This document shows positions 19,476 through 30,162 of a stretch of DNA of 64,000 nt, in pieces; position 1 is the stretch's first letter; each line of letters opens with the position of its first letter. The DNA lies in the NCBI GenBank assembly GCA_029237695.1, contig CM055265.1, positions 117,774,067 through 117,838,066 on the forward strand, given 5' to 3'. A program made the translations under genes and the position numbers. This stretch comes from Conchocele bisecta. Taxonomy: Eukaryota > Mollusca > Bivalvia > Lucinida > Thyasiridae. The notes beneath the pieces were generated by a model. That model worked only from the letters and a program-made list of their open reading frames with translations. It did no database searches and was not told the origin of the DNA.

Positions 19476-19706
19476 TCAATTTCCAATATAAATGGGACTA
19501 CAATACCACCACCAACCTTTAGTTGGAGGTATCATTTTGACTCCCTCTTTTCAAAATTATTTTCTCAAAAAATTCATAAATTTGCTGTCGGGAGACAATT
19601 TCCTCGTTAGCCAATTTTTGGGTTTTTCGGGGGTGGTGGGAGTAGTGTAGAGGGGTGAAAATGATACCAACGTAGTTGGTATCATTTTGACTCCCTATAT
19701 ACTACT
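19476..19706 (-). repeat. Polinton right terminal inverted repeat
   Basis: Reverse-complement partner of 1969-2190, ending CTATATACTACT at 19706. It includes the paired words GATACCAA / TTGGTATC near the end and the second GGTATCATTTTGACTCCC copy at about 19531-19548. Confidence 0.95.
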
Positions 19707-19749
19707 TCTTGGGTTTACCTATCAAAGTAATTATAATCGTAATATAACA

Positions 19750-19963
19750 TTAACCCTTAATACGCTGAGTTAAATGTTGTCGTCTGCTGGAAATGTTTTA
19801 TTTTCAAAATTCCTCGACAAAAACCTGGTTTTGACAGCACATGAGAATCGTCTCGACTGGAGACGATTCTCATGTGCTGTCAAAACCATTTTTTTGTTAA
19901 GAATTAAAGCAAAAATGAAAAACAACAGACGGCAATTTCCGTCAACAGCGTAGGAAGGGTTAA
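19750..19963. mobile_element. piggyBac-type MITE (TTAA target)
   Basis: TTAA|CCCTT at 19750-19758 mirrors AAGGG|TTAA at 19955-19963, with further inverted similarity (TACGCTG / CAGCGTA). The 206-bp body has a perfect 28-bp palindromic core at 19827-19887 with a 5-base loop (GACTG). TTAA duplications and CCCT/AGGG ends are the piggyBac signature. It lies 44 bp from the Polinton. Confidence 0.8.
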
Positions 19964-21380
19964 CATATTTGTCTGAATCAGGGTTGGAAATCTCCAAAGT
20001 GGGAAATACCGGGAAATATGATTTTTCAAGCACTTGCATGAGTAGAGTTGTATACAGTTATGTTTGAATGGTTAATAGTTTTGTAAACAAAAATTCTTCT
20101 TCAATTATCAGCATGTGTTGCCTTATTATATATGTTTCCCATGACAGTGTAACACTAAAATTGTAATTTCTGTGTTTAATAACCAAAACAATATTTCTAA
20201 TAATTGTATTAAAGCAATCAGAGGTTATCACGAATTCAATGTAGAGACAGCTAGCTACTTAATTGAATCATCTATATCCAAACCCAGCTTCTTTACAACA
20301 GTGTCTAATGAAAGTAGTGTCATGTGTCAAACACTGATCAATATACAAATTGTTTGCCTAAGGCTTCTAAAACAATTGTACATTTATGTGGATTATCCAG
20401 TTGATAGGCCGTTAAACACCAATACTCAAATCAAATTATCTGGATTGTATCCACAGGGATTATCTCAAAGGTCTATGTGCAGCAAGTATTAATGACATAT
20501 TACTATACAGCGCAAGGTGTTATCTGAAATATGATAAGAATCACTTGAATATACTTTGGCTTATGCTTATTTCCCCCGGAAAATGCCAACCCTGGTCTGA
20601 ATGAAAATGTTCTCAGTTTTCTAATGATATATATATATATATACAGTGTGTGCTCGACTCGGGGCGTCTGAGCCTGTGATCATAAAACATTCTGAACATG
20701 TACTCCATATCAGGAAGTTTGATTGGCCAAGGGCGAGCAATGCTCAGTCTTGGCCAATCAGGCTGCCTTATTTCGAGAACACAGTGATATAATATGATCA
20801 ATTTTCTGTGCTCTTACCAACCAAAATCCCCTTCGTTCAAATAACCTCGATATAATTACACCCTGTTAATTATATAGAGGGGCTTTTGAATACCCTGTAC
20901 TTTCTGCCAAGGGGGGATATGACTATCCTTGGAATTCTATGGAGGGTTTTTTGACTACTAGGACAATTTTGAACTGATGGGGATTTTGAAGTACACACGT
21001 CAAATACACATGCAGTGAGTACTCAGTACTAATGGGTGACAGTACTTACCACATGAAGATATTGGATTCAGTTGTAAATGCATATTCTATGTTTGCTGTA
21101 GATCTTCACAGTACTAAAACGCGTTGCGGTTATTCGGTTTCCTGAGAAATTGTCTTGAAATTGGAGATAATTTATCTCCAATTTCAAGTATTATACGAGT
21201 GTGAAAATATTCATAGCGTTTGATCTATTCCACCAATTTATGCAATATTTCTATGCAATTTCCTTATTTTGGGAAACACCACAGATCATCAAAAATAGGT
21301 CTGGTCTAGTTTTGCTACATGAAAATTCTGGCAGACATATTTTCATGCATGATGCCATCATAACTGTAACACGTATGCAT
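19964..21380. other. intergenic repeats, no gene seen
   Basis: A diverged relative of the 797-1571 repeat occurs at about 20320-20490. GGGTTGG words at 19982 and 20588 are in opposite orientation and bracket it. An AT microsatellite is at 20630-20642. CTTGAAATTGGAGATA is followed after 3 bases by its exact inverse (21154-21188). Confidence 0.5.
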
Positions 21381-21384
21381 GATT

Positions 21385-22970
21385 GGACATACCCCCACCT
21401 AAATATTCTCTTTCCGCATAAATCCGCCCCATTTTTCTTCCTGGATACCACCCCCACCTCAATTTTCTCTTCCATACCACTCCCATTCAATTTTCTCTTT
21501 CCAGATACCCCCACCCCCTAAATTTTCTCTTTCATACCCTCACCCCACCCCTCGATATCATCTTCCCAGATACCCCCACCAAATTTTCTCTCATTCCATA
21601 CCCCCACCCCTCAATATTATCTTATCTTCCACAGGATACCCACCCCCTCTCAATTTATGTTCTTCCTGGATACCCCACCCTCATTTTTTTCTTCCCGGAT
21701 ACCCCCCTCAATTTTTGTATCTCTTCCATACCCCCCCCCCCCCCCTCTCTCAATATATTATCTTTATGATACCGCCCTCAATTTTCTCTTCCCGGATACC
21801 CCCCTCAATATTTCTTCCCGGATACCCCACCCCCTCAATTTCTCTTCCATACCCCCCCCTCTAATATTATCTTCCATGACCACCCCCTCCCCTCAATTTT
21901 TCTTCCCGGATACCCCCATCAAATTTTTTTCTTCCTGGATACCCCACCCTCCTCAAATTGTTTCTTCTCCGAATACCCTCCTCCCCTCAATTTTGTTCTC
22001 TCTTCCATACCCCCTCCCCCTCCCCCACCCTCAATATTATCTTTATGATTGATACCCCGCCCCCTCAATTTTTCTTCCCAGATATCCCCCCCCGCTCTCA
22101 TTTTTTCTTCCCGGATACCCACCCCCCCCCATCAACATTTATTTATCTCTTCCATCCCCCCTCAATATTATCTTTATGATACCCCCACCCGCAATGTTTT
22201 CTTCCCGGATACGCCCCCTCCCCCTCAATTTTGTCTTCCATGCCCCCCCCTCAATATTATCTTCCACGACACCCACCCCCTCAATTTTTTCTTCCCGTAT
22301 ACCCACCCCCACTCAATTTTAACTTCCCAGATACCCACCCCTCAATTTTTCTTTTTCTTAGATATCCCCCCCCCGCTCTCATTTTTTTATTCCCCGGATA
22401 CCCCCCCCATCAATATATTTATCTCTTCCATACCCCACTCCCTCAATATTATTGTTATGATACCCCCCTCTATTTTTTCTTCCCGGATACCCCCCCCCCC
22501 CTCAATTTTGTCTCCCTTCCATATCCCCCCTCAATATTATCGTTAGATCCCCCCTCATTTTTTCTTCCCGGATAACCCCCCTCATTTTTTTTCTTATCGG
22601 ATACCCGCCCCTCGAATTTTTCTTTTTTTCTCTTCCATACCCCTCCCCCCTCAATATTATCGTTATGATACCCCCCTCCATTATTTCTTCCCCCACCGGA
22701 TACCCCCACCCACTCAATTTTTTCTTCCCGGATACCCCCCCCCCTCAATTTTTTATTTCCGGATAGCTCCTCCCCCTCAATTTGTTTCTCTTCCATACCC
22801 CCCCCCCCCTCAATATTATAGTTATGATACCCTCCTCAATTTTTTCTTCCCGGTTACCTCCCCCCCCTCAATTTTTTCTTCCCGGATACCCCCTCCCCCC
22901 TCAATTTTTTTCTTCCCAGCCTACCCCCCCCCCCCCCTCTCAATTTGTTTTTCTCTTCCATAGGGGGGTA
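21385..22970. repeat. pyrimidine-rich degenerate minisatellite
   Basis: About 1.6 kb of words CTTCCCGGATACCCCC, CTCAATTTTTT and CCTCAATATTATC repeats with a period near 25-35 bp. ORFs crossing it (for example 22049-22546) are low-complexity Pro/Phe/Ser artefacts. The complementary strand has many runs of five or more G. Confidence 0.9.
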
Positions 22971-23194
22971 CTTATATAAACTGGAATATCCCATTGCTAT
23001 GGACGTACTCCCAAGACTTGCATAAACAACAATTTTGGCGAATTCATTATGTGCACTCATAATTAGTAAAGTGTTTGAACTTCATGTTGATGTGTACATT
23101 TTCAGGAATTAATCAGAAATTATATAACACACAATATTAATGTATTTGCTTAGGGGCACGGATCCATGAGAACAGCGACTATAGAAAGTCACAG

Positions 23195-23325
23195 GCGATT
23201 CTAGCGTGTCTTGGGTGGTCAATTATTGTTTGTATATACATAAAACACCTTTCTAAACAATGTACAAAACAATTCAAAAGTGTCCGGGTGTAAGTATAAT
23301 AGTACTTAGAAAGGTACAAAACTCT
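23195..23325 (-). repeat. dispersed repeat family X, partial copy
   Basis: Contains GATTCTAGCGTGTC, TCAATTATTGTTTGTATATAC, CCTTTCTAAACAATGTACAA and CCGGGTGTAAGTATAATAG. Other copies are at 28840-29190, 32690-33010 and 33185-33455. Confidence 0.7.
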
Positions 23326-24485
23326 GGGTACGGACGATACGGAACTATTCTGCAGAGTTATTTCCCACAGCTAGGGCAAAACGACCTGGGGTGCGAACAA
23401 GATTAAGGATTGACTATCACGCCCTGCAAAATGCCATTATTGGTGACGATTGTACAACCAAAAATAATTATTGTCGCAACAATGTTTACGCCATTAAGAG
23501 CCTGAAGATGTCCCTCAAAAGATATCACATAAAAGTATCCGATAACTGGTCTCCGACGACTACTGGGCTTATATTCACCATTAGTAAGCGTGCTTACTTT
23601 TTTTCTTATAAATGGACAAATTGGCGCATCGTGGGCAGGTACTGAACACAAGTTATAAATAAAAAATTACAAACACAGATCAGCTGGATATGGTTAAATC
23701 CGCAACGGGTCAAGATGCTTCGGTGGGAAACAGAAACAAATCCCAAACAGACAAATTTCCTGCTGGTGCTTCCATGGACAAGGAAGATAACTCTTGCAAA
23801 CATCTCAAACGACACCAGTCCTAAACGGACCCAGTAAAACAATATTCATATCAAAACGGCCCTAGTGCTGCACGTCCCCATCTACATTTGTCCCGGTAAC
23901 ATATTAAATCCAAGCAAAATAATTTTAGTTTGTAAATAATAAAATCATCTTGCAACAATTTTACAAAACTCAGTTACTGAATAATAATTTCATTGTATAA
24001 TATAACAGCAAATATTCAAGATAATTTGATCTGACAATGGAAACAAATATTTTACCTGCATACATGTATGTGGCTTTTTATTACTTTTTTGTGGGATGGC
24101 AGCATAGGATAAATTGATTTTTTATAAATAAAATATAGTATGTAAGCAGAATACTGTGAGACAGATCATCGACATTGGGGGAAAAATTAATGACCAACTG
24201 TTGATGTAATTTACATAAGATATGAAATGATTTAGGAAAATTCTCATATGCGATAAGATGGTATTCAATCACATAAACCCATGTGTATTGAATAACGGTT
24301 TTCATTTTATATACGTCTGATATTTATATGTGAAAAAAAAACTAATTATATACGTACCTGAATCTTTCCTGAAATAACGTTGAGGCCCTCGGGAACAATT
24401 AAACATTTGCATCGAAAGGGAATCTGAAATAACGAAGCATATACTATTAGTGGGTGATATAAATGAAGATCAAATAAGTACTACA
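23326..24485. other. intergenic, nothing recognised
   Basis: AT-rich sequence without convincing ORFs or clear repeats. Confidence 0.4.
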
Positions 24486-24489
24486 GTTG

Positions 24490-24960
24490 TTTCTGTCAAA
24501 ATGTTCCGGGTTTATACGTGTACAAAGTGTTGTGCGTTGCGTATCCGTGGAGTTTCCGTTAGTTGCGTTTCAAACCGTGTGTCGTCTACGTGTAATACGT
24601 TTTCGGCCATGCGTTGCGTTTCCCCACTCTTGCGCATGCGCGAAAGTCGAACAAACCGTGTTCAACGCATTGAGTTTCGAAAGCGTGTAATCCGTGTACA
24701 ACGGTTGTAAACGTATACAACGGTTGTAAACAACGTATTGAGTTTCAAAAGCGTGTAATCCGTGTACAACGGTTGTAAACGTATACAACGGTTGTAAGCG
24801 TATACAACGCTAAGGTAGACCGTTTAAACGTATTTAACGCTTTCTTTGACGAACAGTTACACGCATCTACATGTACACAGCACCGTACAGATGAAACCGT
24901 GTTATACGTATAACACGTTTCCACGGGTTTTAACGCATTACACGTTTTGGTATGCCAACC
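24490..24960. repeat. cluster of CGT(A/G)TACAACG-type words (1)
   Basis: Dense variants of CGTGTACAACGGTTGTAAACG, CGTATACAACG, GTGTAATCCGTG and TTATACGTATAACACG, in both orientations. A unit (TTGAGTTTC.AAAGCGTGTAATCC) is repeated at 24669 and 24738. Confidence 0.65.
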
Positions 24961-25785
24961 TTGTATCGCGTAGAATGCGCATGCTCTGATCGTTCTTCGT
25001 GTGTGTATATATACTTCTAGACTCACTGCAGGGCTTCTAACATTTTCAGTTTTCCGGTTCTGGACCGATTTTTGAACTCTCAGACGATTGAGATTGAAAA
25101 CTAGTCTTAAAAATCAGTCCAAGAAAAATTGCCAGTCGGCTGCTATTTCGCTATAAACCTTGTAAATTTACCGGTTTTGACCACCAAGTAATTTATGACA
25201 CATATCCGCGGGCCATATCCGTGTTAAACCATGTGCAGCTCGCTGTCTATTCAGTTTCTCCAAATATCGATTAATCTTAACACACGCGTGGGACAGGTGT
25301 ATAGCGGATTAGTGACTGAAATAGACAGGCTTCAGCGTAAAGATAATACGAGATGGACTCGCCATTTCTGATGATGTTAAAATAAAATAAAGAAACCATG
25401 CACTGTGTTTATCTGTGTTCGTAATATTTAACCCCAATTAACTGACACGGACTATCGGCCCGGGCTGTTCCATATTAAGTTAGGACCTGTTACATTACGC
25501 TGTATTAGGCGTCATTTTTGTGTATATAAAATGTACATAGGAATGCCGCAGATCCTGATGAGCCGGCTCACGTGTTCTACAATTCTCAAACATTTGATAA
25601 ACGACAAGGTAACATCTGTCGTGTTAAAAGCGTGACTCATTAGTCATCAGGGATTAGGGATCAATTGAAGTGCTAAATCACACCGCCGATGTACTTTGAA
25701 CTCGATCTGAGGGTATGTATTCGCGATATTTTAAAAGGGACGAAACAAGGACGCCTCGAAGAGATCGGGGCCGAACAGGTATTTG
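24961..25785. other. intergenic, nothing recognised
   Basis: Separates the two CGTxTACAACG clusters. No gene or clear repeat is seen. Confidence 0.4.
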
Positions 25786-26130
25786 TGTTAAAACGTGTAA
25801 CCGTTGTACACGTTTCAACGCTTTCATATAGCTCTACACGCTTCCAGGTAAAGCGTTGTACACGTTTCAACTCTTTCACCTCGCTACATATGTATACGCC
25901 AAAGCGTGTTATACACCTTGAAGCTAAACGTATTACACGCTTTAAAACTAAACGGTTTGACAATGTGTATTACACGTGTACGAACCGTATTATAGTTTAC
26001 TTTAAACAACGTATACAACGCTTTTAAACTAAACGGTTTGACAATGTGTATTACACGCGTACGAACCGTATTATACGTTTAAACAACGTATACAACGCTA
26101 CAGCAAACCGTTGCGTTCGCGTTGCGTTCG
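25786..26130. repeat. cluster of CGT(A/G)TACAACG-type words (2) with ~80-bp tandem unit
   Basis: Same word family as 24490-24960. AACTAAACGGTTTGACAATG starts at about 25945 and again at 26025, each followed by GTGTATTACACG and CGTATACAACG, so an ~80-bp unit is duplicated. It ends in GCGTTCGCGTTGCGTTCGCGTT. Confidence 0.7.
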
Positions 26131-26199
26131 CGTTGAGTTTGCAAGTGTTGTCTACGGTGGAACAAAAACGGAAACTGCACTGTACCAGCAATAAGTTTA

Positions 26200-27374
26200 A
26201 AAACGTAATTATGGTAAACAACATGATAAATGTTATTAAAGAACCCACTAGACTAACAGAACAAACGCAAACACTAATTGACCCAATAGCAGTTTCCACA
26301 GAAATATCTGTATATGATTCGGGAATAATAAAAACACCACACGATATTAGTGATCATTATGGTACATATATCTATATATCATGTAGCATGCCATCAGCAG
26401 CCCCATTCAAAAGAAAAGTATAGAACTATAATCGCGGTGATTACAATCTATTAAATATGTTAATACAAACAACTGACTGGTCACGCATTAATAATGGTAC
26501 TCTAAACACAGCATGCGAAGCATTTCATAACAAACTTATGGAGATTATTCAGGTATGTATCCCATCGAGTCTAGTTACAATACGCCCAAACGACAAACAT
26601 TGAATGTATACAAAAAAATACGCAACAAAGTTAATAATGTGAAAAAATGTGCTAGGCAAACATTTTATGATAACTTAGAATTTACAATGCATGATATTAA
26701 CACCACTAATCCGCGTCAGTACTAGCAAATTGTAAAAATGCTAGTTAAAGAAAATTCGAATAGTTGTGACACAATTCCTCCTCTCCGTAAAACCGATAAC
26801 ACATACACATCTACAGACACAGAGAAGGCTGAGGCATTGAATACTTATTTTTGTCTCAATATCAACTGTAGACGACACACAAGTAACGCTACCTGATTAT
26901 ACACCACGTGCACATGCTACAATAGAGTATATACACGTATCAGAGCAGGACATTACGGAAATTATATCGAAATTAAACGTGCATAAAGCATCAGGACCAG
27001 ACGAAATCAGCCATAGAATGTTAAAAGAAACCTCAACGACTATTTCTAGGCATTTGTGCATATTATTTAACAGATCTCTACAAGAAGGTAACTGTCCATC
27101 AAAATGGAAACAAGTTAACGTTATGCCACTTTTCAAGAAAGGAGACCGTGATCAACCCTCAAATTATATACCTATTTCTTTGATTAGCTGTTTAGGAAAA
27201 GATTTGGAACGAGTTATTTTCAAACATGTATATAACCACCTTCATATTAACAACCTTATTTATAAAAGTCAACCTGGATTCATCCCAGGCCATTCCACGG
27301 AATACCAAATAATAGATATATATAATCAGATATGCAAGGTAATCGATGATGGTGCACTGTACCTAGATATATAG
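26200..27374 (+). pseudogene. truncated non-LTR retrotransposon (endonuclease end and RT N-terminus)
   Basis: The first part (26217-26423) reads like the end of an AP-type endonuclease domain (..DSGIIKTPHDISDHYGTYI). After a stop-rich linker the frame 26979-27374 carries the start of a reverse transcriptase: KASGPDEISHRMLKE, WKQVNVMPLFKKGDRDQPSN, ISCLGKDLERVIFKHV, NLIYKSQPGFIPGHST. The order and these motifs fit the CR1/L2/jockey superfamily. It stops before the catalytic FADD box, and stops at about 26725 and in the linker show that it is dead. RT would copy its RNA into genomic DNA in an active copy. Confidence 0.85.
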
Positions 27375-28835
27375 CACACAAGGAATAGGCAGACGAAATA
27401 TTCCACGGGGGTGGGGGGGGGGGGGTGGTCTGTAAAAACGGGAGACTTAGTTTTACCGGTATTTCATGGTTTTTATGTTATCCGATATAATCCACGAAAT
27501 ATGAGATTTTAATGCTGACCACACTGGTATATTCGGTGTTGCGTACGCGTAATTTACTTCGCATATTGTCTTGCGTTGACAAAATGTAAACACCCGGTGT
27601 GTTTGAAGAAAGTACCAATCTTCCAGTAAAAATACATAGGTATATCCACGTGTTCATTCCGTAATCTTATATCAGAGGGTACATAAAATACAATAAAATA
27701 ATGTATCCGTTTATATTCCAGCTGTCCAACTAAGAGATAAATATTCAAATACAAATTAGAAAAGAGCAAATTAACAATAAATCGGAGCATACACAAATGC
27801 ATGAAAGGCATCAATTACACACCGTACTGAACGCAAATCGATATTAACCGTTGTGTACCCACTTTCCACTTTCGCGAAACCGCAAAATCATACCAGATAT
27901 AATATGTGGCTGTGACTGGATACATTGGGCTTATCGGTTTTGCGACCAGTGTACATGTATATCCAGATCAGCCTGTGCATCCGCTTCGATTTCATTGGTC
28001 GATTACTTTGCAGATTTCCGATATTGTACCTCGGAAAAAAAATGGCGACGGTGATAAACTGAATGTGTTATGCACGCTGTTTTTCAAAGAAATGTTGAGA
28101 AATAACTAGTAAGGAAAGTAGTTGCATATAAATTATGAATGAAATTTGGTGTATTAATATTATTTAAACGTATTGTCAAATGATTTCGGTATCGTACAGT
28201 TCACGAAGTGTCAAAATTATGCGCGTATTCGTATCGAGTGTTCGAGTTTAGATTTCGCTATGTGACCCAATGGGATGGAAGCCAGTCTCTATAGCAAAGA
28301 AAATAATAAATGAAAAAAGTCAGATAATGAAAAATAAGCTAAACATGATATAGAGACATGGCATGTTAGTCTAGAAAAAACGATTGCAAAGATCAATCTT
28401 CCAGGTGTTACAAAGAAAGAATGGGAGCGATTTGCTACCCTCGTGGGGTGATAGCGTAGCGGGGTAGCAATTTTGTTTCTACCCATAAGCCAGTCACAGT
28501 CACATATATTGTTTTATGTCCCGGATCATATAAAACACTTTTATAACTTTATAACGGCAAACTTGCATTGACAACGTCGTGATTTTATCGGCCTGGGACT
28601 CGTTTGGTTACGCATCACCGGTGCCAAGTTCTACCAAGTACCCTGTCTTCGTCCCGCCTCCCGTGCACCGTGAAACATGCGTGGGATTACTGGACCGTAT
28701 TGGACCTAAGCAATGTCCCATTTCGGCACACACTATACATATATACATGTATAATAACATTAGCCTGATCGTGTTAAAACAATATCACTGATAACACCTT
28801 TAAATTCGGCCGGCTAATATTCATGTATAATGAGG
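27375..28835. other. intergenic with a partial foldback
   Basis: A G-run lies at 27406-27426. At about 27910-27985 a half of the GATCAG-type foldback (GACTGGATACATTGGGCTTA ... CCAGATCAGCCTGTG) is seen; related copies are at 34730, 56430 and 56640. GCTACCC / GGGTAGC are inverted at about 28433 and 28460. No gene. Confidence 0.5.
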
Positions 28836-28839
28836 AAGT

Positions 28840-29190
28840 GAACGTGTAAACTTTTAAAAAGCGAATTTAGGTTAGTGAGACGCGTTTTTAGTGCCGTTTA
28901 CACTCAAAATCTTTGAGATTTATGTTAATGTATCAGCAACTGTAAAATATATGCCGAAAACCCACCCCAAGTAGCGGTTTCGACACGCTGTAACAAGTTG
29001 TATAGGCGAGTAACCATTACGAATTTGTGTTGCTTGTTCTTTAAATGGTGACGAATTCCAGTTCTGTACCTTTCATAATTACATACTCTTCAGACCCGGG
29101 CGCATTTGAATTGCTTTGTACATTGTTTAGAAAGGTGTAACGTGTATATACAAACAATAATTGACCACACAAGGACACGCTAGAATCACC
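28840..29190 (+). repeat. dispersed repeat family X, copy
   Basis: GTAAACTTTTAAAAAGCGAA, TTTAGGTTAGTGAGACGCG, TCTTTGAGATTTATGTTA and, at the end, CGCATTTGAATTG and CACGCTAGAATCACCTG match 33185-33455 and the complement of 32690-33010. Confidence 0.75.
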
Positions 29191-30084
29191 TGACAGGTGC
29201 GTGAATATACAAACAACTGTTCGCTGTCAGTTCGGAGACACGACAGCATCGCCCCAGTGCAATTTCGGCACGTGACATTTGTGGACAATCGATAATTGTA
29301 GTCTCCAACTGGTGCTTAACTACAATATTCGAATACATACCTTGATTGTTTCAACTATCGTTAAAATGATAATTCAAATAAGTGGCCAAACTAAATCTTA
29401 GTCAAGGGCGAATTCAGGAGAGGAGAGGGGGTGGGGTAAGATTTGCTTTTGCTCTAAAATGCACCAGACCGCAGGAATGGGAAGTAGATATCAAACATTT
29501 TCCAGGGGACCGCCCTAGCAGTCTCTCGAACTTCACTCGGTAGACGAACTAGCGACGCGTTGCTCGTTTGAAAATATAATCATCTATTTCAATGAAGAAG
29601 TTTGCCCTCACCCTAACCCGAAATCCGTCATTCGTGCCTGTACATGTGCATCTTTTGCAGTGTCAAGCCAGTGCAATGGAGTTAAGACGTGTTTTTCTTC
29701 GAATGTATTAAGGAATTGCAGTCTGCTGGATAACTGTATGTAGATTACTTCAGGTACCATTATCAAATGATTATTTAAATTATATGGTGCCAGGTATCTT
29801 TCTCATTGCATTGCTATATTCCGCGGATAATCATATCTCATGAAAATGAATAAGTGAAACAAATGTCGCAAAATACGGCGATGTACGGTGTCATGTTGGG
29901 GTCATGTTACAATCTCGTGTTTTCGCGATCTCTAAGTTTAAGGGTAAACTTTATTTATTTTACAACGATTACAAACAAGCGCGAGAGCACTTATACAAAT
30001 GCTTTCGTTGGCACAGATGAAGGCGTAAGGGCGGTCATTAATGTGGGAGGAAACCTGAGAACCCGGATGAAACCCACGGATGAA
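29191..30084. other. intergenic, nothing recognised
   Basis: No gene or repeat of note. Confidence 0.4.
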
Positions 30085-30162
30085 ATCTCACATACTGCCA
30101 CGGCCGAGGATCGAACCCAATGCGGCCCGGGTTCGATCCTCGGTCGGGGCAGTATGTGAGAT
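30085..30162. repeat. 34-bp-arm palindrome built from a tRNA T-arm-like sequence
   Basis: Left arm 30085-30118 (ATCTCACATACTGCC...CGAACCC) and right arm 30129-30162 (GGGTTCGATCC...GTGAGAT) pair almost perfectly around a 10-base loop. GGGTTCGATCC is a consensus pol III B box. There is no A box or acceptor stem, so it is not a tRNA gene; it looks like a foldback of tRNA-derived SINE sequence. Confidence 0.75.

Larger units (their letters stand above)
1969..19706. mobile_element. Polinton/Maverick (adintovirus-like) element, full length, degenerate
   Basis: The element is bounded by near-identical inverted repeats beginning AGTAGTATATAGGGAGTC. It carries the diagnostic Polinton pair, a protein-primed family-B DNA polymerase and a retroviral-type integrase, together with a capsid-like protein and several conserved companion proteins. 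The likely target duplication is 6 bp (about ATCTTG: ATATTG on the left, TTCTTG on the right), judged against the empty copy at about 1535. The span of 17.7 kb includes a nested 2.5 kb solo LTR, so the original element was near 15.2 kb, within the usual 15-20 kb range. Gene order is: small ORF (+), three genes (-), two (+), one (-), eight (+) including capsid and integrase, polymerase (-), zinc finger (+). Almost every gene has frameshifts or stops, so this is an old, non-autonomous copy. Confidence 0.93.

Noticed and set aside
22049..22575. 165- and 114-residue ORFs
   Set aside because: Low-complexity translation of the pyrimidine-rich minisatellite.
30085..30162. tRNA gene
   Set aside because: Only the T-arm/B-box half is present, in both orientations; no A box, anticodon arm or acceptor pairing.
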